Part shown: one piece after another, positions 21,927 to 32,836 of the stretch | How positions within the stretch are numbered: the first letter of the stretch is position 1 | Layout: the number at the start of each line of letters is the position of its first letter | Assembly: GCA_030512335.1 (NCBI GenBank) | Contig: JAULSU010000001.1 | Coordinates: forward strand, 7,006,001 to 7,070,000 | DNA: 64,000 nucleotides | DNA from: Immersiella caudata | Taxonomy: Eukaryota > Ascomycota > Sordariomycetes > Sordariales > Lasiosphaeriaceae | Direction: 5' to 3' | Notes under the pieces: model-generated | Databases searched by the model: none | Told to the model about the DNA's origin: nothing | Seen by the model: only the letters and a program-made list of their open reading frames with translations | Made by a program: the position numbers and the translations under genes

Positions 21927-23428
21927 TTACGAGCTTGCTGCCGCCAACTGGTCTTTCTCGCCAACCAAGAACGGTGGACTTCGCTTCTGTGTCTCAGTCC
22001 GTGCGGCGGCGGCGGACCACTCAACACCCTGCTCCTCACCTACCTTCTTGTCCGAAGGCTTCCGAGGTCTTCGCTCAGCGAACTTGAATGGAAATCCTTG
22101 GTTCTGATGCTCCGTCATAATTTCGTCGGAGGTCTTGCCCTGCTCAGCGGCATCTTTGCGTATCTTCCTGCTCCGGATGAGGAATATCAGGTGAGAAGCA
22201 AATATACAGAGCTCAAGGAGACAACTGGCAATGCTGCCAGCGGGCTAAACAACCAAGCCAGTTATACCTACCAAATGATGTAGAGAACGCCACCGAGGAT
22301 ATCAAACGTCCGCTGCGCCACTTGGTAATTTTAGCAATCTTTTCCCCCCGCGCAGGACCGTGTTGTGGTGCTCACGTAGCGCCATCAAAGAAACGAAAGC
22401 TCCGAACCCAGTCCATGGACAAAAAGATCTATCATCAGGGGTCAACCGCGCTCAGCTGCCTCAGGCCTAGAGCTACACTCACCCAGTTGATCCCAATTAC
22501 CCTGCCTCTCCGCTTCCATATCTCTCCGTACGGCGGGAGTAGCCCGACTGCCAAAATCACCGCTGCAACGATGCCAGCGATTGGTACCGGTACCTCATTT
22601 CCGCGTTCTTATATGCGCTATGAAGTTAGTTTCATCACTTTCAGCCAAGCTGGCGTGTTGTTATCATGACTCACCGTCAGAGTGAAGATTAAAGCTATTT
22701 CGACACGAACAAAACAAGCCATTGTCACCACACCCAAGGCGGATGCCTTCCAAACCGACCACCTACTACCGAGATGTCAACGAACAAGTCGCTTTCGGTG
22801 AACCTGTAGGATTCTCACTTGTGGTAAGTCAAGGTTCGCACCCAGCTCACAAGGCAGAGTGTCATAAAGCACTGCGGCTGGATTTGGAGGGGGATGTTAA
22901 ATCGTTGGATGCTAGCATATGCACCCATTGGGGCATTACACAACGCCCAGAGAAGCATCATGCTCCGGGGTAGCCCATCCGTCTTCTTGGTTCGCCAGTT
23001 TGTCCATATCTGAGGCACCAGCTGCGTGGCTTCGGTGAGTATGACGCCCCTGAGCTCTGGTGAGGGATCCGATAACGAACCTGGATGCACCAGTCTATAA
23101 TGGGCACGCATCAGCTTGTATCACAAAAAAGGATGAGTACAACGTACACTGCATGTCGAGTCAACTTCCACCCGTCCGTCTGCATGGATGGTAACCTACT
23201 CACTGGTACCAATCGTCTACCAGCAAGATGTGTGATACATTAGAGCGTTTGTGCCTCCCTCGCGCCAACCATTTATAACCTGGAATGCTGGAACTTGGTT
23301 CACATGTAACTCACCCCGAGTACGTGTGCGGCCTGCTCGTATTGCGGATCTCTGTCAGCACAAACTATGAAATCTGCAACACGGTGTCCAGGGACACTAA
23401 CGACTGGGATCTCCGTCTGCGGCGCCAT
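21927..23428 (-). pseudogene. PQ-loop repeat membrane protein gene with tiny 5' exons and two coding lesions
   Basis: Ten exons: 23428-23402, 23332-23315, 23216-23204, 23094-23081, 23021-22819, 22762-22675, 22617-22483, 22428-22376, 22320-22272 and 22233-21927. The protein starts MAPQTEIPVAAHVLGTIGT and continues WCIQLVPQIWTNWRTKKTDGLP, the first PQ-loop motif. Later helices include ALGVVTMACFVRVEIALIF and a second motif GLLPPYGEIWKRRGRVIGIN. The end is hydrophilic (KFAERRPRKPSDKK). PQ-loop proteins (PF04193, relatives of cystinosin and yeast Ypq) export amino acids from vacuoles or lysosomes. Two lesions break the frame: TAA at 22609-22611 and one surplus base near 22404 in IFLSMDWV/GAFVSLMAL. 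Spliced length is 907 bases, one more than a multiple of three. It may be a young pseudogene or carry assembly errors. Confidence 0.75.
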
Positions 23429-24781
23429 GCTGCCGTGCTCGCGCGCGCCGTCAGACCTGGGACGTTTTGTACTTCGCTGCAGGGGAATGGTTGAGCTCGT
23501 TGAGGGGGTTTGTTTTCTACAATAATAGTGAACGTCTTCGAGTCCGGGAGAAAGCAGCACAAGTTGTTGAGCTCGCTCGATGTCATGGGGTATGCGGTCA
23601 CAACTCCCAAAGTTCCGATCATGGAGGGGAAATCGATGCTTAAATCCAACACACCCTTCAACCCTGCAGCCAGCACAGTACAGTTCGATCTTGATACAGA
23701 CTTCCTGCAAACTACAGATTCTCGGACATCTTACGTAGCACACCATGTAGCTTATCGCGAGGTATCAAGCATCGCTAATGTTGACGAACGGGGGAACGGG
23801 GGGAGGTTACTTCGTGCCTCTGGCTGCTTGAGCTGAGTGGTGATGAATGACGCTCGTTTGATAAATGCACATATCGCTATCGAGGTGCTCGAACTGGCGG
23901 CTGCGGCTGCTGCCGAGGACTGACATCTGGTAGGTAGGCGCGGCTGCCTGGCCTCCTTGTTTGTGGGATGGGAATAGCGATCGGAGAGGGTGAATTCCGA
24001 GACTGGCGTAACGAGCACCCCGGCTGTTTCCTTCCATTGCAGTGGGAATGTAACGGGAAGGAATTGGGAAGGCTGCAGAGGCCCGGAAAGAATGACTTCA
24101 TCGGGCCTCAGAACTCGTTGGAAACCCCCGTCCCCGCGCCTGCCGGGTTTGTTTGTCGTGCGGCTCCCGGCTGGGGGATGCAAACAGGGAGGTTACATCC
24201 CGGTTGATGCTGTGCTACGTGAAGGAAGGCGTGAGAGACATGGGGTGCCGCTTGGGTGAGAGACATGCATTGGTCTTGTGGACTGGGAGGGTGTGTTGAT
24301 CCGTGACGGTATGGAGGTCCAGTGTTGACCCGTTGCTCTCTGGGAGGTCAGTTGTAAGCGGGGCGTCTGCACCAGGGGCGATGTTCAGTGATATGAGGGC
24401 TGCGCACTGTAGGGAATTCTAGGCTACAGCGGATCAAGACTGCTGTAGACACCGCTGTAGGGGAGTCTCAGTACAGTGCGAGTTCAAAATCTGGCCTTGG
24501 CACTGTCCACAGGCAAATTTTCGGTGTCAATCAACACCGACCCATGAGAGCTTTGCATCGCAGACTGAGATCAAACTCAATCGGAAGGCACCACGATTTG
24601 AAAAATCCAGCCAAAAATCGGCACCGTCATATCCGGGATCGCCACTTGGATCACACCTTCCTCACTACCTGTATCCAAAAATCAGATTCCCGCGTCACCG
24701 AGGTTCGTTCGATCAGAAGCGGTCGCTAGGTCTCATATCCGGGCTTGGTCTCACACAAGGGAACGAAGGGGAAACGGCAGA
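23429..24781. other. intergenic region between divergent genes
   Basis: It lies between the starts of the minus-strand PQ-loop gene and the plus-strand Cms1 gene, and should hold both promoters. Around 24408-24480 the hexamer ctgtag or its complement occurs several times within about 60 bases. I see no gene. Confidence 0.4.
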
Positions 24782-25742
24782 ATGGCTCATGAGGGGAATG
24801 TAAAATCCGGGGCTCCCCCCAAAAAGCGGAAGGCCGAGGTTGAGAACGCACCCAGCAAGAAGCGCAAGGCTGGTGACGATGGCGCACCCAAGAAGAAGCG
24901 CAAGAGACAGGTTCGCGAGGATGACGCGGATCTCGATGCTGAGGCTGGCCTGAACCGGTCGTTTGAACGCATGGATTCACAGCTCATCGCCGACCACATT
25001 GCACAGAAGACGACTCGGCATGGGACGGATCTGAGCCCGGTAGAGTTGGCTGATCTGTATGTTTCTGGTAAGAGACAAAGCTTTGTGAAGGAGATATGGG
25101 CGAGTGCTAATCCCGGGTGCAGCAAACCATATCAAGGACACCACTTCATGGGAGAAGCCGCGATCTCTGGAAAACCTGCCAGAATTTCTGGAGGCCTTTT
25201 CCGAAGACCCAAAGAAGCTCGAAGTGGCGCCCAGGAAAAACGGCTCCCCACATACTCTCGTCGTGGCGGGCGCCGGCTTGCGAGCAGCGGACCTTGTTCG
25301 GTCATTGAGGAAGTTCCAGAAGAAGGGAAACACCGTTGGAAAGCTGGTAAGCAACCGTCTCTCGGTGCTGGCGATGCACGTCATGCTCATCAAAGGGTTC
25401 AGTTTGCCAAGCACTTCAAAGTCGAAGAGCAGGTTTCTTTTCTGCAGAAAAGTAAGACAGGCATATCGGTGGGAACGCCACAGCGTCTGTCGGACCTCAT
25501 TGAGAATGGTAAGACCCCTCTTCTTGGGCTGAAGTAAATGGTTGCTGACTCCCTGTGAAGGCGCGTTGAATCTGGACAACCTGAAGAGGATTGTGGTTGA
25601 CGCTTCTTATATCGACCAAAAGAAGCGCAACATCATGGATATGAGGGAGACGATGATGCCCCTTGTACATCTTCTTACGAAGAGAGAACTGAAGGAGAGG
25701 TACTCGGCTGAGGAGAAACCGGTTGAGTTGATCTTTTATTGA
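24782..25742 (+). CDS. cms1: Cms1-like ribosome biogenesis protein
   Basis: Four exons: 24782-25067, 25123-25346, 25403-25508 and 25561-25742; 265 residues. The N-terminus is basic with several nuclear-localisation clusters (PPKKRKAE, SKKRKA, KKKRKRQ). The conserved core follows: ELADLYVSGANHIKDTTSW, LVVAGAGLRAADLVRSLRKF, KLFAKHFKVEEQVSFL, ISVGTPQRLSDLIENGAL and LKRIVVDASYIDQKKRNIMDM. The Walker-like, DEAD-helicase-like layout without the full ATPase motifs is typical of Cms1 (human CMSS1), which associates with the 90S pre-ribosome. Introns are 53-56 bp with standard ends. It shares a divergent promoter region with the PQ-loop gene. Confidence 0.9.
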
Positions 25743-26293
25743 GCATTTCTGTTCCTCAGAGATATCCAACACAGCCGAAGTGCCATCAGGCCCCCCAGAT
25801 TTTGAACTCCCTTTCTGAGATCTCCATGAATTCCGACCCACTCACTTGAGGCGTATGGCCCTCCCGTCCGAAGCTGCGAAGGCTCGCCCGGAGCTCTTCC
25901 AACGCTCCTTCCCTGACCAACGGAAGGCGCTCAAGGCTCTACGTTATGGAGGCGAACCTTCCAGTCACTCTTGATCGTGCCATCTCCTCGCGGGGCCTGG
26001 GATGCGCCCCAGCACCTGCTCCAGTCTTCTTGACCTTTCTAATCTTTCGCGTCTTCAGCTCCTGCCATGCCATCCCGCCAAATGCAGACCTATATTTTCT
26101 CTCCCAGCGGCCTGTTCCAACTTTCTCTTGTCACTGCACAGCTCAACCATCATCACCAACGATCTTTTCGGACGTCACTCTTTTTGGTTTAGGTACCCAA
26201 ACTCTTTTTCTCGTCAGTCGTTGACACCCTTTTTGGAGATCATATCTTTGCTTGCAGCTCTCCGGTCGTCCGTCAGCCCACCAAGTCCTCACG
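25743..26293. other. intergenic region and leader of the CFEM gene
   Basis: The right half is C/T-rich (ttttctctcccagc, ctttctcttg and similar), as expected for the promoter and 5' untranslated region of the following plus-strand gene. No other feature seen. Confidence 0.45.
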
Positions 26294-28301
26294 ATGAAGG
26301 CCACGGTGATCTGGAGCTTTACGCTATTCTCAATTCTCCCATCCGCCCTAGGCCAGGATGGCACACTCCCTCCCTGTGTCGGGGCTTGCATCGGGCCTGC
26401 TGGTCAGGACACTGGCTGCATGAACCTCGAGTGTATTTGTCACCACGATGACGAGCTACAGGTTTGTGAATCCTTCGTTGACATCAATTTGGTCCGCTTG
26501 CTGACTCTTTGAGGAACAGAAACTCTTCCAATGCCTCTTCACCAACTGCGATGCCGAAAGCTACGCACCTACCATCAAGAAGATCACCGACAACTGTCTC
26601 AATGTCACCGTGACTACAGCAGTTCGAGCCGGAGTCGACAAGGTTCTCGGTCGGAGCTCGCCAATCCAACTGAATGTCAACCTCGGAGCTCAATCCAGCG
26701 ACGGAATATCTTCTGCGGACAAAAATATGCTCGGTTGCAACCAGAAGACGCCTTCCCTTGACACGAGCCCCGAAGACGCTGCTGGTAACTCCTCACCGAT
26801 CGAGATGAACATCAACCTCAACTACGGATCCGGAACCCCTGGAATCTCCCTCAACCCGGCCGTCCATACCGAACACCTTATTAGCGGGACAAGCCCTGCA
26901 GCCAACAATACCAACGTCCTCGCTGATTGCCCACCCGACCAAGGCAACACCGGCGCCTTTGTCACAAGCGGACCACCCAATCCCGCTGGCCCGGCGGGAC
27001 CTTTTGTTACCAGTGGCCCTCCGAATCCTGGACCGGGAGCCGGCGGCGGTGGACCACCATGCCCGGACGAGGGTGATGGTGCAGGCAATGGAAACGGCAA
27101 TGGAAATGGCAATGGCAACGGTCTCCCCCCAATTACGGTCACGCAGTTTGTCGAATCAGCCCCGAGTCCCGCAGCAGGCCCTGGCATGTACGGTCCTCCT
27201 GGTAGCAACGGTAATGAGAATGACGGCGACGGCCCTTACGGTTCTGGTAATGGAGGCTTCCCAAACAATGGCGGAGCTGGCGTCAACGGAGCAGGCTCTG
27301 GAGCTTACGGGCCCCCCTTTCCTCCAGCGGGCAATGGTGGAGCTGGAAACGGACCTGTTCGCACCATTGTCGAGACGACAACACTCTGCCTCCCAGCTCA
27401 AGCGTCTGCCGCGGGTATGGACGGTATGGGCGGTATGGGCGGTATGGGAGGAATGGGATCCGGGAACGGCAACGGCTGGCCAAATGGCGGTGGTTCCGGG
27501 TCTGGCGCTGGAGCAGGCGGACCAGCTTGCCCTCTCGGCGGTAACGGGAATGGAAACGGCAATGGAAACGGCAATGGAAACGGCAATGGAAATGGTAATG
27601 GAAATGGAAATGGAAATGGCAACGGAAACCTCGGGATGGGTAACGGAAATGGTGAGCCGCCATGCCCTTCACCCGGCAACATGCAGGGACCTTTCGTTGA
27701 AACCGTCTTCATCATGGGTACCCCAAGCCCCTTGGCCATCGTGCCTACAACATGCCCGAACCCGCCTCGTCCCCCACCTCCGCCACCACCGCCCCGTGCT
27801 GTCGTCACTGTCTTTGCTCCGGCACCTCCCCCACCACCGCCGCCTCCCCCTCCGCCTCCGCCACCTCCGCCTCCGCCACCCCCGATGTACGGACCACCAC
27901 CGACGCCATGTGCACTTTTCGACGCCAAGGCAGGCTTCATTGGAGACGCAGTGGCGGCAACTTCGTTTCTCACAGTCACGGTCCCCGTCCAGCAGGCAGA
28001 GCAGACTCTAGATGCCACTAGCTATGGTGATCCTGGCAGCGGAGGATCTGGAGCGGCGCCTGGAAGTGGAGCACCTCCCGGTGGCGATGGCGGTGCGGCA
28101 GCGCCCGGAGCTGGAGCACCTGGAGCACCTGGAGCACCTGGGGGACCCGGAGGAGCTGGAGCCAGCGCGCCTCTACCGTTCATGTCGCCATCACCTCGAG
28201 ATTCCGCGGCCCCGGCACAGGTCACAGCATCCACCGCAGAAAGACGCCGGCCGTCGATTCTCTGCATTTCACTCCTTGCGGCTGCTCTCGTTTTTGCGTG
28301 A
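26294..28301 (+). CDS. CFEM-domain, GPI-anchored cell-surface protein with Asn-Gly repeat and polyproline tracts
   Basis: Two exons, 26294-26461 and 26520-28301; 649 residues. A signal peptide (MKATVIWSFTLFSILPSALG) is followed by a CFEM domain whose eight cysteines are all visible: CVGAC, DTGC, ECIC, FQC, TNC and DNC. The intron interrupts this domain. The middle is glycine/asparagine-rich with long (NG)n arrays, then a pure polyproline block, and a Gly/Ala/Pro segment. The C-terminus is hydrophobic (SILCISLLAAALVFA) after a small-residue stretch, as for GPI attachment. CFEM proteins are fungal wall or membrane proteins, some of which bind haem or act in host interaction. The second- and third-position frames are open through the repeats but are shadows. 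Confidence 0.92.
27076..27642. repeat. imperfect 6-bp repeats encoding Asn-Gly
   Basis: Two blocks of ggaaacggcaat-type hexanucleotide repeats, near 27088-27125 and 27540-27625, encode alternating Asn-Gly inside the CFEM protein. Third positions vary (aac/aat, ggc/gga/ggt), so the array is old enough for silent drift or is purified at protein level. A ggtatgggc repeat lies at 27415-27460. Confidence 0.9.
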
Positions 28302-29983
28302 GCCGTCCAACTTCAACTCTTCAACACATGAGCGCATGAGGCCTATCGGCTTTCGACACTCATTCCTCTTCAACATCAATTTTCAGGGCTTAGAGCCAAG
28401 GGCGGGAGACAGGTCTCATCGCATATCGGTTATCACGGCGGTTATCCAAGGCATGTGATGTGGGAGGTCGACCACTGTGCTTCCGATATGTTATGGAGCA
28501 GAGGACTATAGTATTAATGAGGCAACAAGGAGATAGACACATAGATGAAGGGCCAGATAGAGAGCTGAATGACAACTCTCCTAGTTTGTTCGTCCCCTGG
28601 TGCTGTAAAATAGGGCCTTTGCGAGTGTTGCTGTAGAACCTCAACGAGGTGCCACCCCGGGCTGAAACTTTCATCTGACCCAGTCTGCTCGGAAAGGTTG
28701 TGCAAAGCCATCTTGTTTCGAGCATTCTTACCCATTATTGCTACGGTGCTGTGGGGCCTGGTATGTCACGACTTGGGCGAGGAGATGGGGCGTTTGCCAT
28801 TGAACATTTTTGCCGTGGGAGCAATGCAAACACTACCACAATGAAGGACAAGGCAAGCATCAAAGACATCATATTCATGCTAACTAGAGGAGACTACAAG
28901 GGGAGCGGACACCTATAGTCTTTCTGCACGTTAGCATTTGGCCTCTTGAAGGACATCAAAGCAAATGTGGTGAATGTGAGGAAGTTCAGAATATGTAAGA
29001 ATGACTATCATATATCCGCTGGATATAACCCTCCGGCGAAAGAGGGTCACCCGAACGGTATCAATCGCAAATTACGCTCATCATAAAGAGGGCATGTGAT
29101 GGTACGGCAGCAGGAAAGTGAAGAAAACGCACCATTTAGTTTGGCTAGCGAGGCGGCACCGCCGCTTTGCAAGACCCGCGCACTTGGTTTCGATGCTGTC
29201 TGTCCGCCTGTCTGCTGCGAAGGAAAAAGGCTGCAGGTGAGACGTAAGGTGGAATGACGAAAATTCTGCGCTTCTGGAGAAGAGATTCGTGGGCACGGAG
29301 GCGCGCGACTATGAGGACACCGCGCGAGACAGACAGACGGGCAGCTGAATCGAGCCAGAGCGCAGGGAAAGTGAAGCGGTTGTAGTTGTTGAAGGTGAGA
29401 AGGCTCGAGGAAGGTCTGCGCCTGGGAAAATTTTATAGTGGAGCGGGCTGCACGTGGAACGATGGGGAAATTGGCCAATCGGGGCTTTTCTGTGGGGTGG
29501 GCCCCAACGATGGTCATTCAGGGTTGGAGTTGTGTTGGTAGCGGTTAGCGACGAGACGAAGGTGTTGACTTATGGGTGTTCAGCTCTCTGCGCGGTGGAA
29601 GAAGCGCGTTAGTTACTCCATTGAAGTTGGCTGCTCTAGCATGAAGAAAGCGGACTGGGCCAGTTGTATGCAAAAGATACCGGAATCATTGACGATACTC
29701 TTCCCAACCGCAAGAGGTTCTCCATGAAAGATGGCACACCATAAGCCGCCATGACAGGGTCGGCGAGATGTTCTTTTTCTTGATACAGATATCTACACTC
29801 GCAACTAAGGCCTTGATATGGGAGATGGTTGGTTGATGCTTTCTTATTCAAGCGCACCGTACCGTAACGTTGTGAAGCCATCGCGGATCAGGGCTCTGGA
29901 TTCGCACTGATCCCGGGAACTGAGTGTTTTGGTATGGGGGCCAGTGGAAACGAAACAGTTGGGTGTCTATTTTATGGCTACAG
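28302..29983. other. intergenic region with a possible minus-strand short transcript
   Basis: No conventional gene. On the minus strand there is a TATA-like ctataaaatt near 29440-29425, then a C/T-rich ATG-free leader and a first ATG at about 29133 directly followed by gtgcgt. A branch/acceptor signal gctaacgtgcag lies near 28930. See the separate small-frame entry. Confidence 0.35.
28741..28878 (-). CDS. possible small membrane or secreted protein
   Basis: A 45-residue frame beginning MNMMSLMLALSFIVVVFALL, a hydrophobic helix of signal-peptide or anchor type, followed by a short Pro/Ser/Arg-rich tail. It lies downstream of a convincing minus-strand promoter-like leader and of splice signals near 29130 and 28930, and could belong to that transcript. 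There is no family support, and the frame is short enough to be accidental. Confidence 0.2.
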   Translation of the reverse strand: MNMMSLMLALSFIVVVFALLPRQKCSMANAPSPRPSRDIPGPTAP

Positions 29984-31467
29984 TCACCTGGATACACATA
30001 GATCCGTCCGAAGAATCCATTTTTCACCAGCAGTTACTTCTCTCCCTTCGTGCTGCAGGCGGGTTAGCGATGTCACAGAGCAGGAGCTAGACAGCAGAGT
30101 TGTCTCGGAGCAAATTGGACATCAAGGGTTGGGCTCACTTACAAGCATGCAGTCGTCGCCATGTTTGTGGAGTAACAGCATTCCTGTCTCGGGGCTGACG
30201 GCAATTTCTTCCTTTTTTAGGCGTCTATCATGGGGATAGAAGACGGTTTCGCCGCCGGCGCTGTGATAATGTAAGTCGGATAGTAGGTCTGTATTGAGCG
30301 AGGTATTGGGGACAATGTGGGCTTGGAGCAGGGGGTGTTTAATCGCTGAGGCCATTGAAGGAGGGTGCTTGAACAGCACATCTATCCTGCTGAGCATCTC
30401 GGTAATGAAGGATCAATACGTACCACCCCTCGGTAGATGAGGTCAGATACAACAAAAGTGTCCATGTTGTCTTGGCCGAGACGGACTGATTGTTTTCACT
30501 CTCGACAATCACATTGTTGGAATCGTCATCTATCTCAATCAGCAAGGTTCATTTTCACTGCCACTATGTCTGAGGAGGACTAAGGCCGAGCTGGGCAACA
30601 CAATCCAAACCGACTGATGATCACAAGTATTTTCTGGTGGACCGATGCAAGGATGCGATTTCTAAGATCAACCATGCCACCACTAATCATCACCTCAGAG
30701 TCATACCGTTACTGCACGGGGACGAGCCGGGCGGCTCGAGGTGCATTTCCGGGGACTCGGATCGTTGATCTCGGCCCTGTGACCAAGTGTGTGCAAGTCC
30801 TTGCAGATTCAAGACAATGCATGCGGGGAAACTGGAACGGGATAGAGGTTGGTGGAGTCAAGGAGAAGGATACTCTTTGTGACAGCCTTGGAGCCGAGTG
30901 GGGAGGCAGTGAGCTGACTTACAGTGTGCATCGAAGAAGTGTCCCTTGATGTACCGATAGACTCTGATGTTGGGGTTCAGGCCTACAACTTCCCCACCCC
31001 TGATAGGCGGATCGAGTGCAGGTCAGTATGTCTGCTTGTCGAGGAGGAAGGATATTGCATGAGGAAGGTGGCTTGCTGTACCAGAGATGGGCGAGGTCGG
31101 GGTTCGCGACAGCCTCTCTTAGCCCTGTCTCCGTCCACAGGCGGTTGGCGAAACGAGCGTCGTCGATCTGGTAGCGATCGTTTACCCGAACGGCCATACC
31201 CCGTTGTGGTTTACCAGGTGTAGTGGTGAGGGGCAGTCCATTGAGGAACGAGACATAGTCGCGGCAGAGAGAGCGCGGGAAGAACGACCGGTAAACAATG
31301 ACCTTCTCTTCCACCACGGTCTCTGGAGCCAGATCGGCTATGGGCAGCGGCGGCTTGAACTGCGGCCAGCTAAGTGTGACGGGAGCTGCAGAGGCCGCAT
31401 TTGCTTGGTTTGGCGTTCTGCCGCTGCCGCTTGCCGGAGCCGCCTTGGAGCGCTTGCTTTTGCCCAT
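29984..31467 (-). CDS. 2-oxoglutarate/Fe(II)-dependent oxygenase (prolyl 4-hydroxylase-like)
   Basis: Five exons: 31467-31082, 30999-30923, 30529-30424, 30260-30143 and 30052-29984; 251 residues, all junctions in phase. The N-terminus is basic (MGKSKRSKAAPASGSG). The core shows GLNPNIRVYRYIKGHFFDAHYDD, whose HFD..HYD segment carries the iron-binding H-x-D, then TTWTLLLYLTSS, GGETVFYP, and the distal histidine in LLLHKHGDDCMLHEG with basic residues for 2-oxoglutarate after it (KWILRTDL). This is the P4Hc/2OG-FeII_Oxy fold. Substrate unknown; relatives modify proteins or act in the nucleus or cytosol, and no signal peptide is present. Introns 2 (about 393 bp) and 3 (163 bp) are long for this genome. 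It is divergent from Aim11. Confidence 0.88.
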
Positions 31468-32176
31468 TTGTTGGGTGATTGGAGTGGTGGTGATAAAAGC
31501 GACAGGTCAACTGCTGTCGTGCGTTGGTGTGTTCACTGCGCAGGACGGGGCTGGCGATTGGAGCTCCCAGCCTTGACTCTCAGATCGGATCCGTTGGCGA
31601 TGTGTCGCTGTTGATAACTCCGTGACCGAGTCGGCTTGAGGTTCGTTTTTCTCAGCCGCACTGGGCCTGCGATTGGTGAGCCCGTTTCTGCACACCTAAA
31701 CATCACCCACCCTACCGCCGTGAGGTGACAACATCCGCCCAAGACGGCAAACGCTCTGAGACATGCGCCCACCGCTTGTGGCTTCCCGATCTGAACAATC
31801 CACTGCGTTTGCTCTAAACCGGAGAAAAAAGTGCTTACCTCTGTCTCAACGTTTTCTACTTGGCTTCGCTCAGCTCTGGGCATTGTTCGCCTGCCACTAA
31901 AAGCCGACTGACATTGGTTGTTGTCGCTGGTGGGGTGGGATCATTACGTCCAGGGGTCGGCAGTTAGCCCCACTTTCCCCACAAGCCATAGCTCGCCTAG
32001 CACCCGTCCAGCAACACCATTCGCCAGCTGGTCAGAGCTCCAACGACTTTTTTTTCCGCCAGCTCCAAGCAGCTCCAACAGGCGCGGCTCCGATTCCACT
32101 CCCATCGACACGAGCGTAACCTCCCGCCTCACAACCTCCCCCACCGGCCAATTCGCTCCCGCTACGGCCGCCCAAC
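31468..32176. other. bidirectional promoter region
   Basis: About 0.7 kb between the divergent oxygenase and Aim11 genes. The right end is C-rich leader for Aim11. No other feature seen. Confidence 0.5.
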
Positions 32177-32836
32177 ATGCCCATTCTGGCCTCCCTACTC
32201 CGCGCCTTCACAGGTGTTCAACCGGACGCTCTACAGCCCGCCGCAGGAGCTCCCTCGAGCTCCTCCCCAATCCAACAACAGCTCCCCGACCAAGCAAGAC
32301 TGCATAATCCACCCCCACAACCCGAACAGCCACCCCGCCCCTACACCCACGTCCTCACTCGTCGTTCCTTCCGCCAGCTTGGCCTCTACTTTGGCGGCTG
32401 CACCTTTCTCGCCTTCTCGATCCTCATCTCGCGCCGAGCCGCGCTCCGTCACCAGCTGAAAGCCCGCCTGAGGTACTTCACACCCTCAACCCACCACCTC
32501 AATTTTAAGAAGGGGCAGACACCCACGGGTTACGGGGATGGCGGGAAGGAGCCGTTAATGGCTCTGGAAGCCCTGAATCTGGCCACTCTGAACGTAGTCA
32601 GTTTTGGCATCATGATCGCTGGAGGTGTGTCCTGGGCATTGGACATCAGTAATATGGAGGATCTAAGGTGGTGGTCAAGAAGATCTATGACGGGAATGCA
32701 CGGAAAACTGGACGAGCAAGCTGAGAAGGAATTGGCAGAATGGGCCGCGAACACTCTTGGGATGAAGTTGGATGAGGAAGGGGAGGGGAAAGCGGACAGA
32801 GTAGAGAAATCGGAGGAGAAGGGGGAGAAGCCTTAA
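32177..32836 (+). CDS. aim11: Aim11-like mitochondrial membrane protein
   Basis: A single exon of 219 codons. The N-terminus is Pro/Gln/Ser-rich. The conserved part begins at LTRRSFRQLGLYFGGCTFLAFSILISRRAALRH, a basic motif followed by a transmembrane helix. A second hydrophobic helix (LATLNVVSFGIMIAGGVSWALD) comes after a loop that contains RYFTPS. The tail is acidic/lysine-rich. This two-helix arrangement with the RRS-RQLGLYF start matches Altered Inheritance of Mitochondria 11. Its molecular role is unknown; in yeast loss affects mitochondrial genome inheritance. Identification is by motif recall. Confidence 0.8.
   Translation: MPILASLLRAFTGVQPDALQPAAGAPSSSSPIQQQLPDQARLHNPPPQPEQPPRPYTHVLTRRSFRQLGLYFGGCTFLAFSILISRRAALRHQLKARLRYFTPSTHHLNFKKGQTPTGYGDGGKEPLMALEALNLATLNVVSFGIMIAGGVSWALDISNMEDLRWWSRRSMTGMHGKLDEQAEKELAEWAANTLGMKLDEEGEGKADRVEKSEEKGEKP

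Noticed and set aside
21831..22283. A 150-codon plus-strand frame with hydrophobic segments
   Set aside because: Antisense of the last exons of the PQ-loop gene, whose minus-strand frame matches the family.
26959..28011. A 350-codon plus-strand frame with METAMETAMETA repeats
   Set aside because: It is the second frame of the Asn-Gly repeats of the CFEM gene; repeats of 6 bp keep all frames open.
27398..28018. A 206-codon minus-strand glycine/phenylalanine-rich frame
   Set aside because: Reverse complement of the same CFEM repeats and polyproline block.
30919..31467. Extension of oxygenase exon 1 past residue 129 in the unspliced frame
   Set aside because: The sequence beyond is the intron; splicing at 31082/30999 restores the conserved GLNPNIRVYRYIKGHFFDAHYD motif.
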